The notes beneath the pieces were generated by a model that was not told the DNA's origin, ran no database searches, and saw only the letters and a list, made by a program, of their open reading frames with translations. Made by a program: the position numbers and the translations under genes. DNA of 54,576 bases. Origin: Clostridia bacterium (GTDB lineage Bacteria > Bacillota_A > Clostridia > Oscillospirales > CAG-272). Position 1 is the stretch's first letter, and every line of letters starts with the position of its first letter. Location of the stretch: NCBI GenBank assembly GCA_017501175.1, contig JAFVXK010000003.1, positions 1 to 54,576 of the forward strand, read 5' to 3'. Below are positions 24,104 to 32,986 of this stretch, in pieces.

Positions 24104-24494
24104 TTTCTATGTCCTCCGTGTGTGCTAATTTCAAAATTTCATAAAGTCTTTCGGTGTCGCCAATCCATTCGAGCATTCCGAGCACCGCCTCAAAGCCCGA
24201 CGCGGCTCTGTAATCCGCCGCCTTCGCGTGCTTTGGTCTGTTAAGATGGGTGGAATTCGAGGCTCTGCGATAGACGTCAAGCTCGTCGGGGAGAAGCTGC
24301 GGCTTGATTTTCTGCATCATTTCCGCCTGCGCTTCTGCTGTGACGTACTTTTGTGAAAAGACGTTAAGGTCGCCCGACTTGCAATGCCCCGCCTCAATGA
24401 GCATACGCCTAACGTAGAGCGAGTGCACAGCGTCGCCAAGAAACGAAAGCGACTGCACAGACGGCAGCGCCGCGCCTATTATTTTGTCGTGCAT
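24087..24494 (-). CDS. mrnC: Mini-ribonuclease III
   Basis: The 135-aa protein is an RNase III catalytic domain without a double-stranded RNA binding domain, the hallmark of Mini-III (MrnC/YazC) that matures 23S rRNA in Firmicutes. LSFLGDAVHSLYVRRML holds the RNase III signature Asp, RPKHAKAADYRAASGFEAVLGMLEW holds the second acidic cluster. It begins at ATG 24494 after GGAGGTGAGG and leads the mrnC-hisS operon from a strong promoter. In Bacillus it neighbours cysS; pairing with hisS is less usual. Confidence 0.92.
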   Translation of the reverse strand: MHDKIIGAALPSVQSLSFLGDAVHSLYVRRMLIEAGHCKSGDLNVFSQKYVTAEAQAEMMQKIKPQLLPDELDVYRRASNSTHLNRPKHAKAADYRAASGFEAVLGMLEWIGDTERLYEILKLAHTEDIENDTEN

Positions 24495-24530
24495 ATCCTC
24501 ACCTCCGAAGCCCTAAACGCATTACATTTT

Positions 24531-24559
24531 ATTATAGCATATCGGGAAGGAAAAATCAA
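24531..24559 (-). promoter_or_regulatory. Promoter of the mrnC-hisS operon
   Basis: On the minus strand TTGATT (24554-24559) and TATAAT (24531-24536) are 17 bp apart, 36 bp upstream of the start codon. Confidence 0.8.
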
Positions 24560-24625
24560 CGGATTTTGCGAAGAAAAATATATCTTGTAAATATTTGTAA
24601 ATTAAAAAATATTTTTCGAAAATAC

Positions 24626-24654
24626 TTGAAATAATAAATTTTATATGGTACAAT
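24626..24654 (+). promoter_or_regulatory. Promoter of the yggS-sepF-lspA-rluD group
   Basis: TTGAAA (24626-24631), a 17-bp spacer and TACAAT (24649-24654) with a TG at the extended -10 position. It is divergent from the mrnC promoter. Confidence 0.8.
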
Positions 24655-24706
24655 ATTTAATAGAAAATTGTTTTTATTTGTAAGCAGAATTTACGAGGCA
24701 GATTAA

Positions 24707-25399
24707 GTGAGCGATTTTTCCTACGTTGAGCGTAATTTAGCCGAGGTCAAGGAAGACCTTGCGCGTATTGCCGAGGCGTGCGGCAGAGCCGCACCGACGC
24801 TTGTTTGCGTCACAAAAAGCGGCAGCGATGAGGAGCTTTTGGCGCTTGTGCGCGCGGGAGCTTCGGACATCGGTGAGAACAGACCGCAAGAGCTTATGCG
24901 GCGCGGCGAGCTCCTTCGGGGCGAGGGGCTTTCCCCTTCTCTTCACGAGATTGGTAATCTTCAGCGCAACAAGGTCAAGTATATAATCGATAAGGCGTCG
25001 CTTATACACTCGCTCGACTCGCTTTCACTTGCCGAGGAGATTGAGCGTCAGGCGGCTCGGCACAATATGAAGGCGCGCGTGCTTATCGAGGTCAACTCGG
25101 CTGCCGAGGAAGCAAAGGGCGGCGTTATGCCCGACAGGGTCGAGGACTTCTATCTTGCTCTCGCGGATTTTCCTCATATCGAGGTGTGCGGTCTTATGAC
25201 GATGGGGCCCGTGTGCGAGTGCGAAGAGGATATACGTCCGTATTTCACGCTTACGAGGAAACTGTTTGATGATATTAAAACGCGCCGCGGCTTTGCGGGC
25301 GAGGGGATACTCTCTATGGGAATGAGCGACAGCTACAGGGTCGCCGTCGAGGAGGGCTCAACGCTCGTCAGAATCGGACGCAGACTATTTAAAAAATAA
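24707..25399 (+). CDS. yggS: YggS/PLPBP-family pyridoxal phosphate homeostasis protein
   Basis: The 230-aa single-domain TIM-barrel protein carries the PLP-binding lysine K37 in LVCVTKSGS, then IGENRPQEL, HEIGNLQRNK and VLIEVNSAAEEAKGG, and finally SMGMSDSYRVAVEEGSTLVRIGRRLF, all typical of YggS (YlmE in Bacillus). These proteins buffer PLP and affect amino-acid pools and have no clear enzymatic activity. The start is a GTG at 24707. In Firmicutes ylmE precedes sepF (ylmF) in the division cluster, and that order is kept here (15-bp gap). Confidence 0.92.
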   Translation: MSDFSYVERNLAEVKEDLARIAEACGRAAPTLVCVTKSGSDEELLALVRAGASDIGENRPQELMRRGELLRGEGLSPSLHEIGNLQRNKVKYIIDKASLIHSLDSLSLAEEIERQAARHNMKARVLIEVNSAAEEAKGGVMPDRVEDFYLALADFPHIEVCGLMTMGPVCECEEDIRPYFTLTRKLFDDIKTRRGFAGEGILSMGMSDSYRVAVEEGSTLVRIGRRLFKK

Positions 25400-25414
25400 A
25401 GGAGTGACAAGAAA

Positions 25415-25816
25415 ATGTTTGAAAAATGGGCAGAAAAATTCAGAGCAAGAGCCGAGGAGGACGACGTAACCTTCAAGAATTTCGACGAGAGAGCGACAGA
25501 GCCTGCTCCCGCACCCGTATCGAGAAGAGTTGAGGAGATATCCGCACCCAAAAACAGCCTTTCCTCTCCCGAAAATATTGAGCTTAAGGTAGTAAGACCC
25601 GAATCATTCGAGGAGGTCAGCACCATCGCCGACTATCTTCTTGACGACTGCACCGTAGTTCTTAACCTTGAGCTTCTCGACAAGCCTACCTCGCTTCGTA
25701 TGCTTGATTTCCTCAACGGAATAACCTATTCTAAGGACGGAGAGATAAAGAAGGTTGCTCAAAGCACCTACATAATCACTCCCAACAACGTTGACGTTAA
25801 CGACGCTGAAAACTAA
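25415..25816 (+). CDS. sepF: Cell division protein SepF
   Basis: The 133-aa protein starts with an amphipathic membrane-binding helix (MFEKWAEKFRARAEE). A flexible linker follows, and then the SepF core (about 50-133) with VVRPESFEEVSTIADYLLDD, TVVLNLELLDKP, LDFLNGITYS and STYIITPNNVDV. SepF bundles FtsZ filaments and tethers them to the membrane in Gram-positive bacteria. AAAGGAGTGA precedes the ATG. The neighbour order yggS-sepF-lspA-rluD resembles the ylm division cluster, with ylmH displaced to 4576. Confidence 0.95.
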   Translation: MFEKWAEKFRARAEEDDVTFKNFDERATEPAPAPVSRRVEEISAPKNSLSSPENIELKVVRPESFEEVSTIADYLLDDCTVVLNLELLDKPTSLRMLDFLNGITYSKDGEIKKVAQSTYIITPNNVDVNDAEN

Positions 25817-25895
25817 TTTGGGGTCTGGTGCATTTGGGCGCAAACGAAAGCTACCGAAAACGAAGCTTTTCGCTCCCACTATCCCAAAAATTTTG

Positions 25896-25947
25896 AGGGT
25901 AGCTCATTTTTCCATTTGAGCTACCCTTATTTCAATAGGAGCTACCC
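25896..25947 (+). promoter_or_regulatory. lspA leader with hairpin and an alternative arm over the ribosome site
   Basis: GGGTAGCTCA (25897-25906) pairs with TGAGCTACCC (25917-25926) to give a 10-12 bp hairpin followed by TTATTTC, probably a terminator or attenuator. The same 3' arm sequence GAGCTACCC recurs at 25939-25947 and overlaps the Shine-Dalgarno GGAG (25938-25941) and the base next to the GTG start. The 5' arm can therefore pair with either copy, hiding or freeing the lspA ribosome site. Confidence 0.6.
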
Positions 25948-26451
25948 GTGTTAAAAAAACTCAGCCCTTATAAGAAAAATTCAATAATTTATCTTCTGAT
26001 AATCGCGGTGGGAATTTACCTTGACCAGCTCTCGAAGTCGCTGGTGGTAGAGCTTCTCAAGCCGATACGCGACCTCCCTCTTATCGAGGGGGTTTTCCAC
26101 TTCACCTACTCCGAAAACCGCGGAGCTGCCTTTGGCATTTTGAGCAATAACCGTTGGGTGTTTATGCTCTTCTCGTCGGTGATGATAGTGGCGCTTTCGG
26201 TTTATCTTTTCTATCCTAAAAGACAGTCAACGCAGCTCTTTGCCATCGGAACGGCTTTGGTCATCTCGGGCGGTATTGGCAATATGATAGACCGTGTTGC
26301 GCTCGGATACGTTGTCGATTTTCTCAATTTTGAGCTTATCAACTTTGCTATTTTCAACGTCGCCGACAGCTTTGTTTGTGTTGGCGCGGGGCTTATGGTG
26401 CTCTCGCTCCTGATTGATATAATCAAGGAAGTCGGAGAAAAGAAAAAATGA
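25948..26451 (+). CDS. lspA: Lipoprotein signal peptidase (signal peptidase II)
   Basis: The 167-aa integral membrane aspartyl protease removes lipoprotein signal peptides after lipidation. It has four transmembrane helices. Family blocks are LDQLSKSLV near the start, TYSENRGAAFGIL, and the two catalytic aspartates in ALGYVVDFLNF and FAIFNVADSFVCVG. The start is GTG 25948 with GGAG 6 nt upstream. The ATGA overlap with the next gene shows coupling to the pseudouridine synthase, as in many Firmicutes. Lipoproteins in this window (10851-11360 and 14592-16952) are expected substrates. Confidence 0.95.
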   Translation: MLKKLSPYKKNSIIYLLIIAVGIYLDQLSKSLVVELLKPIRDLPLIEGVFHFTYSENRGAAFGILSNNRWVFMLFSSVMIVALSVYLFYPKRQSTQLFAIGTALVISGGIGNMIDRVALGYVVDFLNFELINFAIFNVADSFVCVGAGLMVLSLLIDIIKEVGEKKK

Positions 26452-27383
26452 GATACGAGGTAAGCGAAAACGAGGCGGGAATGCGCCTTGACGCCTTTGC
26501 GTCTTCGGTGTCGGAGCTCTCACGCAGCGCTGAGGCAAAGCTCATTGAGGCAGGCTCGGTAACGCTGAACGGCGCTTTGGCCGAGAAAAAGAGCACGGTG
26601 TGCCTCGGCGACACAGTCAAGATAATTCTCCCCGAGCCCGTCGAATGCGAGGCTCTTCCGGAGAACATACCCCTCGACGTCGTGTATGAGGACGAGGACA
26701 TAATAGTTATAAACAAGCCGTCCGGAATGGTCGTGCATCCCGCCCCCGGCAACTATTCGGGAACTCTTGTCAACGCGCTTCTCTATCATTGCAAGAATTC
26801 TCTTTCCGGCATTGGCGGCGTTATGCGCCCTGGTATAGTACATAGAATTGACAAGGACACGAGCGGTCTTCTCGTCGTTGCGAAAAACGATTTTGCACAC
26901 GCCGCGCTTTCCGAGGAGCTAAAGCACCACGGCATAGAGCGCGAATACCGCGCGCTCGTAAAGGGCGGCTTTAAAAACGACACGGGTACGGTTAACGAGC
27001 CAATCGGCAGACACCCCGTCGACCGAAAGAAAATGGCAGTGCTGAAAAACTCCGACACAGCGCGCGAGGCTGTAACTCACTACGAGGTCCTCGCCCGTTA
27101 CGGAAATATCAGCTATTTAAGACTGCTCCTTGAAACAGGAAGAACCCATCAGATAAGGGTGCATATGTCATATATCGGTCACCCTCTTATTGGCGACGAG
27201 GTGTACGGACAGTCCAAAATTCCCTTTGAAAAGCGACACGCCCCCCTGCTTTGCGGTCAGGCGCTTCACGCGGTTCGCTTATCCCTCACTCACCCAAGAA
27301 CAAGGGAGCGAATGTCCTTTGAGTGCCCTCTCCCCGACTATTTTCTCGGTCTTATCGACGCTCTTGAAAAGGAATTTACTTGA
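26448..27383 (+). CDS. RluD-family 23S rRNA pseudouridine synthase
   Basis: The 311-aa protein has an N-terminal S4 domain (MRLDAFASSVSELSRSAEAKLIEAGSVTLNG, about 12-42) and a PsuA/RluD catalytic domain with DIIVINKPSGMVVHPAPG (85-101). The signature HRIDKDTSGLLVVAK follows, in which D135 is the catalytic aspartate. This layout matches the RluD/YlyB group that modifies helix 69 of 23S rRNA. It overlaps lspA by 4 nt and is followed by a terminator. Confidence 0.92.
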   Translation: MRYEVSENEAGMRLDAFASSVSELSRSAEAKLIEAGSVTLNGALAEKKSTVCLGDTVKIILPEPVECEALPENIPLDVVYEDEDIIVINKPSGMVVHPAPGNYSGTLVNALLYHCKNSLSGIGGVMRPGIVHRIDKDTSGLLVVAKNDFAHAALSEELKHHGIEREYRALVKGGFKNDTGTVNEPIGRHPVDRKKMAVLKNSDTAREAVTHYEVLARYGNISYLRLLLETGRTHQIRVHMSYIGHPLIGDEVYGQSKIPFEKRHAPLLCGQALHAVRLSLTHPRTRERMSFECPLPDYFLGLIDALEKEFT

Positions 27384-27387
27384 TTTC

Positions 27388-27414
27388 AATCCGTCCCGTC
27401 GGGGCGGATTGATT
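27388..27414 (+). terminator. Terminator after the rluD-like gene
   Basis: AATCCGTCCC and GGGGCGGATT form a 10-bp stem with loop GTC (27388-27410), with a U-G pair allowed on the plus strand, followed by GATTTT. Confidence 0.7.
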
Positions 27415-27453
27415 TTACTCTCAAAAACTCACCCTATATTTCTTTCATAAATA

Positions 27454-27482
27454 TTGACAAAATATTTTTTAAATGGTAGAAT
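27454..27482 (+). promoter_or_regulatory. Promoter of the CvpA-like gene
   Basis: TTGACA (27454-27459), a 17-bp spacer and TAGAAT (27477-27482), 39 bp before the ATG at 27522. Confidence 0.8.
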
Positions 27483-27521
27483 ATATATTAACTAAGTATT
27501 AACAAGCGAGGAGACAGCAAT

Positions 27522-29192
27522 ATGATTGGCGGTCAACAAATAAGCTTAATTTTCACAGGTATATTTTTAATACTCACAGTCCTCGGACTTTTAAAGGGAT
27601 TTGGCCGAGGCGCAGGTCGTCAGACGGTAAGAGCCGTAACCATAGTAATTTCAGCAATAATTTCGCTGATGGCTATCGGAATTATTACGCGCTCTCTTAG
27701 CGATTTGTGCGCCGGAAAGACGCTTGACGAGGTGGTTATGATGCTCGGCGTCAGCGATAGCGTTTCAGAAAACGTGATGGACCTGCTCTCCTGCTTTGAT
27801 GCGGTAACGGCAGAGCGAATAATCGAGCTTCCTCTCATGACGGTTGTTTCTCCCATAGTATTCTCTCTTCTTTTCGTTTTGGTGAGCGCCGTTTTGCTTA
27901 TTGTTCACGGAATAATATGCTCGATTTTCCGCCTTTCCGGAAAAAGAGCCGGCGTCGCCTCGCGTCTTATAGGCATGACAATCGGAGCAGTTCAGGGTAT
28001 CGCGGTAGCGATAATATTCCTCGTTCCGTTTATGAGCATTATCGGCGTGGCGTCTGACACCAACGACGGAATAGTCGAGCACCACCCCGAAAACGCAGAA
28101 GAGCTCGCGTTTTGCCAAATGTATGACGAGTACGTGCGCGACACTCGCGAAAGCCCCGCTTTTAAGGTAGCCTACTCGCTTGGCGGAGATTTAATCTGTG
28201 ACAGCCTTGCGACCATCGATATAGAAGGCGAGAATGTAAACCTCAGAGATACTCTCTCACTTATGCTCGTTGCAACCGATGATTTCATTGAGCTTGGCGA
28301 ATTTGACTGGACCAACCCGACAGAAAAGCAGTGCGACGCTCTTGAGAACATTATTGATAAGCTCTCGCACGAAACCTACGTTGCATCTATTCTTTCGGGC
28401 ACTATGCGCGGTCTTGCGACCTCGATTGACTCAGGCGTGATAGTATTTGAGCTTGAAGAGCCCGTGCTCGGAGTTATGAACAGCCTTGTCAGCGTCTTCA
28501 CGACTCTGAACGAGGAAAACTTCGGACGCGATATGGACACTATACTTGACGTATATCTTCTTCTCGCAAAGGAAAAGGTTCTTGAAACCCTTGCAGGTCA
28601 CCCCGAAGACATCACCGCAGCATTCATTGCAAAAGACGAGGCGGGCGAAACCGTTATAAAGCGTGTTATCGCCACCGTACAGAGTAACCCCCATATGAAA
28701 CCTCTCGTAACTATGCTCACAAAGCTCTCGCTCTCTATCATGATGAACGACGTAGGCGTCGAAAACGGTGAAGAGGTTTACGACACCATAAAAGACGGCA
28801 TAACCGATGTTATAGCGATAGACAGAACGCAGTATGAAACCGAGGAGGAATACGTCACGGCAGTTTCGGACTCGCTCGACAAAACTCTCAGAGAGCATGA
28901 TATTGCGCTTGCTTCGGATATAGTTGACAATATGGCAAAGTACCTCGCCTCGCAGGAATATTCCAACCTTTCCGGTGAAGAGGTAACCGAGGACGAGGTA
29001 AACGACGTCATCTTCTCCTACTACGAGGCATATCTCCAATACGTTAACGGCGGCGGTGAAAACCCCTTCCCCGAGCTTGACCTCGGTGGCGAAAGCGGCG
29101 AAGGCGGAAACGGCAACGGCGATAAAGTCGAAAGCGGTAACGGTGACGAAGGTGGAGATGCCACTTTCCCCGAAAATCAAGATTTAATTTAA
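27522..29192 (+). CDS. Large CvpA-like membrane protein with extracytoplasmic domain
   Basis: The 556-aa protein has an N-terminal CvpA-like membrane region (about 1-175): helices around 7-25, 38-60, 103-128 and 148-172, with the characteristic KGFGRGAGRQTVRAV and GKRAGVASRLIGMTIGAVQG blocks. The remaining 380 residues form a large acidic helical domain that probably lies outside the membrane, ending in a Gly/Glu/Asn-rich low-complexity tail (about 520-545). Ordinary CvpA proteins are about 160-200 aa, so the extension is unusual. It has its own promoter and a terminator pair. Function is unknown; a surface or transport role is inference. Confidence 0.7.
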   Translation: MIGGQQISLIFTGIFLILTVLGLLKGFGRGAGRQTVRAVTIVISAIISLMAIGIITRSLSDLCAGKTLDEVVMMLGVSDSVSENVMDLLSCFDAVTAERIIELPLMTVVSPIVFSLLFVLVSAVLLIVHGIICSIFRLSGKRAGVASRLIGMTIGAVQGIAVAIIFLVPFMSIIGVASDTNDGIVEHHPENAEELAFCQMYDEYVRDTRESPAFKVAYSLGGDLICDSLATIDIEGENVNLRDTLSLMLVATDDFIELGEFDWTNPTEKQCDALENIIDKLSHETYVASILSGTMRGLATSIDSGVIVFELEEPVLGVMNSLVSVFTTLNEENFGRDMDTILDVYLLLAKEKVLETLAGHPEDITAAFIAKDEAGETVIKRVIATVQSNPHMKPLVTMLTKLSLSIMMNDVGVENGEEVYDTIKDGITDVIAIDRTQYETEEEYVTAVSDSLDKTLREHDIALASDIVDNMAKYLASQEYSNLSGEEVTEDEVNDVIFSYYEAYLQYVNGGGENPFPELDLGGESGEGGNGNGDKVESGNGDEGGDATFPENQDLI

Positions 29193-29213
29193 CACGCCCC
29201 CAACCAAGAGGGC

Positions 29214-29254
29214 AAAGCGGAGCCCGTCGAGCGACGGACTCCGCTTTTCTTATG
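29214..29254 (+). terminator. Terminator of the CvpA-like gene
   Basis: AAAGCGGAG and CTCCGCTTT enclose an inner CGTCG/CGACG-type stem, followed by TTCTTAT, about 22 nt after the stop codon. Confidence 0.75.
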
Positions 29255-29279
29255 TAAACAATAGTTTGCGCGTAATTAA

Positions 29280-29323
29280 AAAGAGGATAGCTCCGAAATC
29301 GAAGTTATCCTCTTTGTTTTTTT
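29280..29323 (-). terminator. Terminator between the CvpA-like gene and rpoC (bidirectional)
   Basis: A 13-bp stem (29280-29292 with 29303-29315) lies 12 bp past the rpoC stop codon. T-runs flank it on both strands, with seven T on the plus strand and five on the minus strand. A G-U pair forms only in plus-strand RNA. It can serve rpoC and also back up the plus-strand terminator. Confidence 0.75.
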
Positions 29324-29326
29324 AAA

Positions 29327-32300
29327 TTATTCTGCTATCGCAGCTTCAACCGTCTCGGACTCGACAGCAGCGCCGTCGATAAGAAGCTCACCGTCCTCGG
29401 AAGCCGCGGAATTCTCCTCGGCATCGAAGCCTGTGTCCTCAATCTCTACCGAGCGATATTTGCCAAGTCCCGTACCTGCGGGAATGAGCTTACCGATGAT
29501 GACGTTCTCCTTGAGTCCGAGAAGCTTATCGCGCTTGCCGTTGATGGCAGCCTCGGTAAGAACTCTGGTCGTTTCCTGGAAGGAAGCGGCAGAGAGGAAG
29601 GACTCGGTCATAAGAGATGCCTTGGTGATACCGAGAAGAAGAGGTGCACCCTCGGCCTTTCTGAGAGTTGCCTCACCGTTTGCAATTCTCTCTTCAATCT
29701 TCTCGTTCTCCTCGCGGAATTCGAGAATATCGACCTTCGTACCGACAAGAAGATCGGTATCTCCTGCGTCCTCTATCTCAATCTTACGAGTCATCTGTCT
29801 TGTGATACACTCGACGTGCTTATCGTTAATCTCAACGTCCTCACCGCGATAAACCTTCTGTACCTCGCGAATGATGTAGTCGTAAACTGCATCAATACCG
29901 CTCATACGAAGAACGTCTGCGGGGTTAAGGAAGCCCTCAGTGAGCTGCTGACCTCTCACGACGGTCTGACCGTCCTCAATGCAAAGGCGCATACCGAAGG
30001 GTATCTCGTAGGAAACCTCCTCGCTCGTAGGCTCAACGGGGTTCTGGATAATAACCTTCGAGAGCTTTTTATCCGACTGGATACGTGCAGTACCCGAGAA
30101 CTCGGTAACAATGGCGGTCTTCTTCGGCTTTCTTGCCTCGAAGAGCTCCTCGACTCTGGGAAGACCCTGAGTAATATCCGAGCCTGCGACACCACCCGTA
30201 TGGAAGGTTCTCATCGTAAGCTGAGTACCGGGCTCACCGATAGACTGCGCGGCGATAACACCGACAGCCTCGCCAATAGAAACGGGAGTTCCGTGAGCGA
30301 GGTCTGCACCGTAGCAGTGTACGCAAACACCGCGCTTAGCAAGACAGCGAAGTATGGTACGAACCTCAACCTTGGTGATGCCGGCATCAATAATCGCCTG
30401 TGCCATCTCTTCGGTTATCATAGTGTTAGAGGGAACTATAAGCTCACCGGTGTTCTCGTCAACGACGTCGCCGACGGTATATCTTCCGACAAGTCTGTCA
30501 AAGAGCTTCTCAACCACCGTCTGTCCCGAAACGATGTCCGAAACGACGATACCCGAGGTAGCTCCGCAGTCCTCCTCACGAACTATTACGTCCTGAGAAA
30601 CGTCAACAAGACGACGGGTAAGGTAACCCGAGTCTGCGGTACGGAGTGCGGTATCCGAAAGCGACTTACGCGAACCCTTTGCACCCATGAAGTACTCAAG
30701 CATTGTAAGTCCCTCACGGAAGTTCGACTTAATGGGAATTTCTATGGTCTTACCGTTGGTCGCAAACATAAGTCCGCGCATTCCGGCAAGCTGACGCATC
30801 TGCTTCATAGAACCACGCGCTCCCGATGTACAAATCATATTAAGCGAGTTGTACTTGTCGAGGTTCGCGATAAGAGCGTCGGTAACGGCGTTGGTGGTCT
30901 TATCCCACACGTCAATTACCTGCTTATAGCGCTCGTCGTCCGAAAGCTCACCCCAGTTGAAGAGCTCGGTAATCTCATCGACCTGCTTTGAAGCAGCCGC
31001 GAGAAGCTCCTTTTTCTTCGGGGGAATCGTCATATCGTAAACCGATATCGAGAGTGAGGATTTGGTGGAGTACTTATAGCCCATAGACTTGATGTTATCA
31101 AGAACGGCTGCAGCCTCCGCAAATCCGTGATATTTAATGGTAAGGTCAACTATTTCCTTGAGCTTCTTCGAGGTAGTAGCAAAGTCTATCTCGAGCGAGA
31201 AGGGGTCTTTGGAACGGTCAACGTAGCCAAGGTCCTGAGGAATCTTCGAGTTGAATATAAGACGTCCGTAGGTTGCGTCGATAAGTGCGCTCTTCTCCTC
31301 GCCATCGATAACCTTGGTAACTCTTACCTTGATTGCGGCGTGCATTCCGAGCTCCTTATTCTCGTAAGCCATCTCGACCTCGTTGAAGTCGCGGAACACC
31401 TTGCCCTCGCCAAGCTCACCGGGGTGGTCGATGGTAAGATAGTAAGAACCGAGGACCATATCCTGCGAGGGAACGGTTACAGCCTTACCCGAAACGGGCT
31501 TAAGAAGGTTGTTAGCCGAGAGCATAAGGAATCTTGCCTCAGCCTGTGCCTCAGAGGAAAGCGGAACGTGAACGGGCATCTGGTCACCGTCGAAGTCGGC
31601 GTTGAACGCGGGACATACAAGGGGGTGAAGCTTTATTGCTCTGCCCTCTACGAGTATCGGCTCGAATGCCTGTATCGAAAGACGGTGAAGTGTAGGTGCA
31701 CGGTTAAGAAGGACGGGGTGCTCCTTGATAACGTATTCAAGAGCGTCCCAAACCTCAGGCGCTACCTTATCCGCCTTTTTCTTTGCGTCCTTGATGGAAT
31801 TAGCCTTCTGAGTTTCAATAAGCCTTTTCATAACGAAGGGCTTAAAGAGCTCGAGAGCCATCTCTTTAGGAAGACCGCACTGATAAATCTTGAGGTCAGG
31901 ACCGACGACTATAACCGAACGTCCGGAATAGTCAACACGCTTACCGAGAAGGTTCTGACGGAAGCGTCCCTGCTTACCTCTGAGAATCTCGGAGAGAGAT
32001 TTAAGAGGTCTGTTCGAAGCGCCGGTGACAGCCTTTCCGCGCTTACCGTTATCGATAAGAGCGTCAACGAACTCCTGAAGCATACGCTTCTCGTTTCTGA
32101 TGATTATCTCGGGCGCGTTCATCTCAAGGAAGTGCTTAAGACGGTTGTTTCTGTTGATAACCCTGCGGTAGAGCTCGTTTATATCCGAAGCCGCGAAGCG
32201 ACCGCCGTCGAGCTGTACCATAGGACGTATCTCTGCGGGAAGAACGGGGATAGTATCGAGTATCATCCACTCGGGACGGTTGCCCGACCTTCTGAATGCC

Positions 32301-32938
32301 TCGACTACCTCGAGTCTTCTGATTATCTTGATTTTCTTCGGTCCGGTTGCGTCGGCGAGCTTCTCCTTGAGCTCCTTCGAGAGAGCCTCAAGGTCTATTT
32401 CAGCGAGCAGCTCCTTTATGGACTCAGCGCCCATACCTGCTCTGAACTCGTCGCCGTACTTCTCCTTTGCGCTCTTGTATTCAGCGTCGGTGAGAAGCTG
32501 CTTTTTCTCAAGCGGGGTTGTACCGGGGTCAATGACTATATATCTTGCAAAGTAAAGAACTCTCTCAAGAAGACGCGAGGTCATATCAAGCATAGCGCCC
32601 ATTCTCGAGGGAAGAGCCTTGAAGTACCAGATATGTGACACAGGAGCTGCAAGCTCTATGTTACCCATACGCTCACGGCGTACCTTCTTGGTGGTAACCT
32701 CTACTCCGCACTTCTCACACACCTTGCCCTTAAAGCGAACTCTCTTATACTTTCCGCAAAGGCACTCCCAGTCCTTAGTCGGACCAAAAATCCTTTCACA
32801 GAAAAGACCGTCGCGCTCCGCCTTAAGAGTACGGTAGTTGATAGTCTCCGCCTTGGTGACCTCTCCGTGTGACCAGGAACGGATCATCTCGGGAGAAGCA
32901 AGACCGATTTTGATTGAATCAAACGTATTCTTTTCCAT
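29327..32938 (-). CDS. rpoC: RNA polymerase beta' subunit
   Basis: The 1203-aa protein is the catalytic beta' subunit. It has the N-terminal zinc ribbon [20 protein letters not shown], the catalytic magnesium-binding NADFDGDQM loop, the trigger loop and bridge helix region ([19 protein letters not shown]), and the second zinc site [13 protein letters not shown]. The length is the normal Firmicutes form without large lineage insertions. A short acidic tail (about 1165-1203) ends the protein. It is 48 bp after rpoB and should share its promoter. The frame is intact. Confidence 0.97.
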   Translation of the reverse strand: MEKNTFDSIKIGLASPEMIRSWSHGEVTKAETINYRTLKAERDGLFCERIFGPTKDWECLCGKYKRVRFKGKVCEKCGVEVTTKKVRRERMGNIELAAPVSHIWYFKALPSRMGAMLDMTSRLLERVLYFARYIVIDPGTTPLEKKQLLTDAEYKSAKEKYGDEFRAGMGAESIKELLAEIDLEALSKELKEKLADATGPKKIKIIRRLEVVEAFRRSGNRPEWMILDTIPVLPAEIRPMVQLDGGRFAASDINELYRRVINRNNRLKHFLEMNAPEIIIRNEKRMLQEFVDALIDNGKRGKAVTGASNRPLKSLSEILRGKQGRFRQNLLGKRVDYSGRSVIVVGPDLKIYQCGLPKEMALELFKPFVMKRLIETQKANSIKDAKKKADKVAPEVWDALEYVIKEHPVLLNRAPTLHRLSIQAFEPILVEGRAIKLHPLVCPAFNADFDGDQMPVHVPLSSEAQAEARFLMLSANNLLKPVSGKAVTVPSQDMVLGSYYLTIDHPGELGEGKVFRDFNEVEMAYENKELGMHAAIKVRVTKVIDGEEKSALIDATYGRLIFNSKIPQDLGYVDRSKDPFSLEIDFATTSKKLKEIVDLTIKYHGFAEAAAVLDNIKSMGYKYSTKSSLSISVYDMTIPPKKKELLAAASKQVDEITELFNWGELSDDERYKQVIDVWDKTTNAVTDALIANLDKYNSLNMICTSGARGSMKQMRQLAGMRGLMFATNGKTIEIPIKSNFREGLTMLEYFMGAKGSRKSLSDTALRTADSGYLTRRLVDVSQDVIVREEDCGATSGIVVSDIVSGQTVVEKLFDRLVGRYTVGDVVDENTGELIVPSNTMITEEMAQAIIDAGITKVEVRTILRCLAKRGVCVHCYGADLAHGTPVSIGEAVGVIAAQSIGEPGTQLTMRTFHTGGVAGSDITQGLPRVEELFEARKPKKTAIVTEFSGTARIQSDKKLSKVIIQNPVEPTSEEVSYEIPFGMRLCIEDGQTVVRGQQLTEGFLNPADVLRMSGIDAVYDYIIREVQKVYRGEDVEINDKHVECITRQMTRKIEIEDAGDTDLLVGTKVDILEFREENEKIEERIANGEATLRKAEGAPLLLGITKASLMTESFLSAASFQETTRVLTEAAINGKRDKLLGLKENVIIGKLIPAGTGLGKYRSVEIEDTGFDAEENSAASEDGELLIDGAAVESETVEAAIAE

Positions 32939-32986
32939 ATTTATTTATCGGATTTCCAAAAGGAAACTCCTATCCCTTCTCTAAAA

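Noticed and set aside
24495..24706. T-box leader for hisS
   Set aside because: The leader of mrnC-hisS is only about 30 nt from the predicted start site, too short for a T-box, and the TGGNACC-type element was not seen.
31127..32638. Long open frame on the plus strand opposite rpoC
   Set aside because: Antisense shadow of rpoC with no ribosome site and no family pattern.
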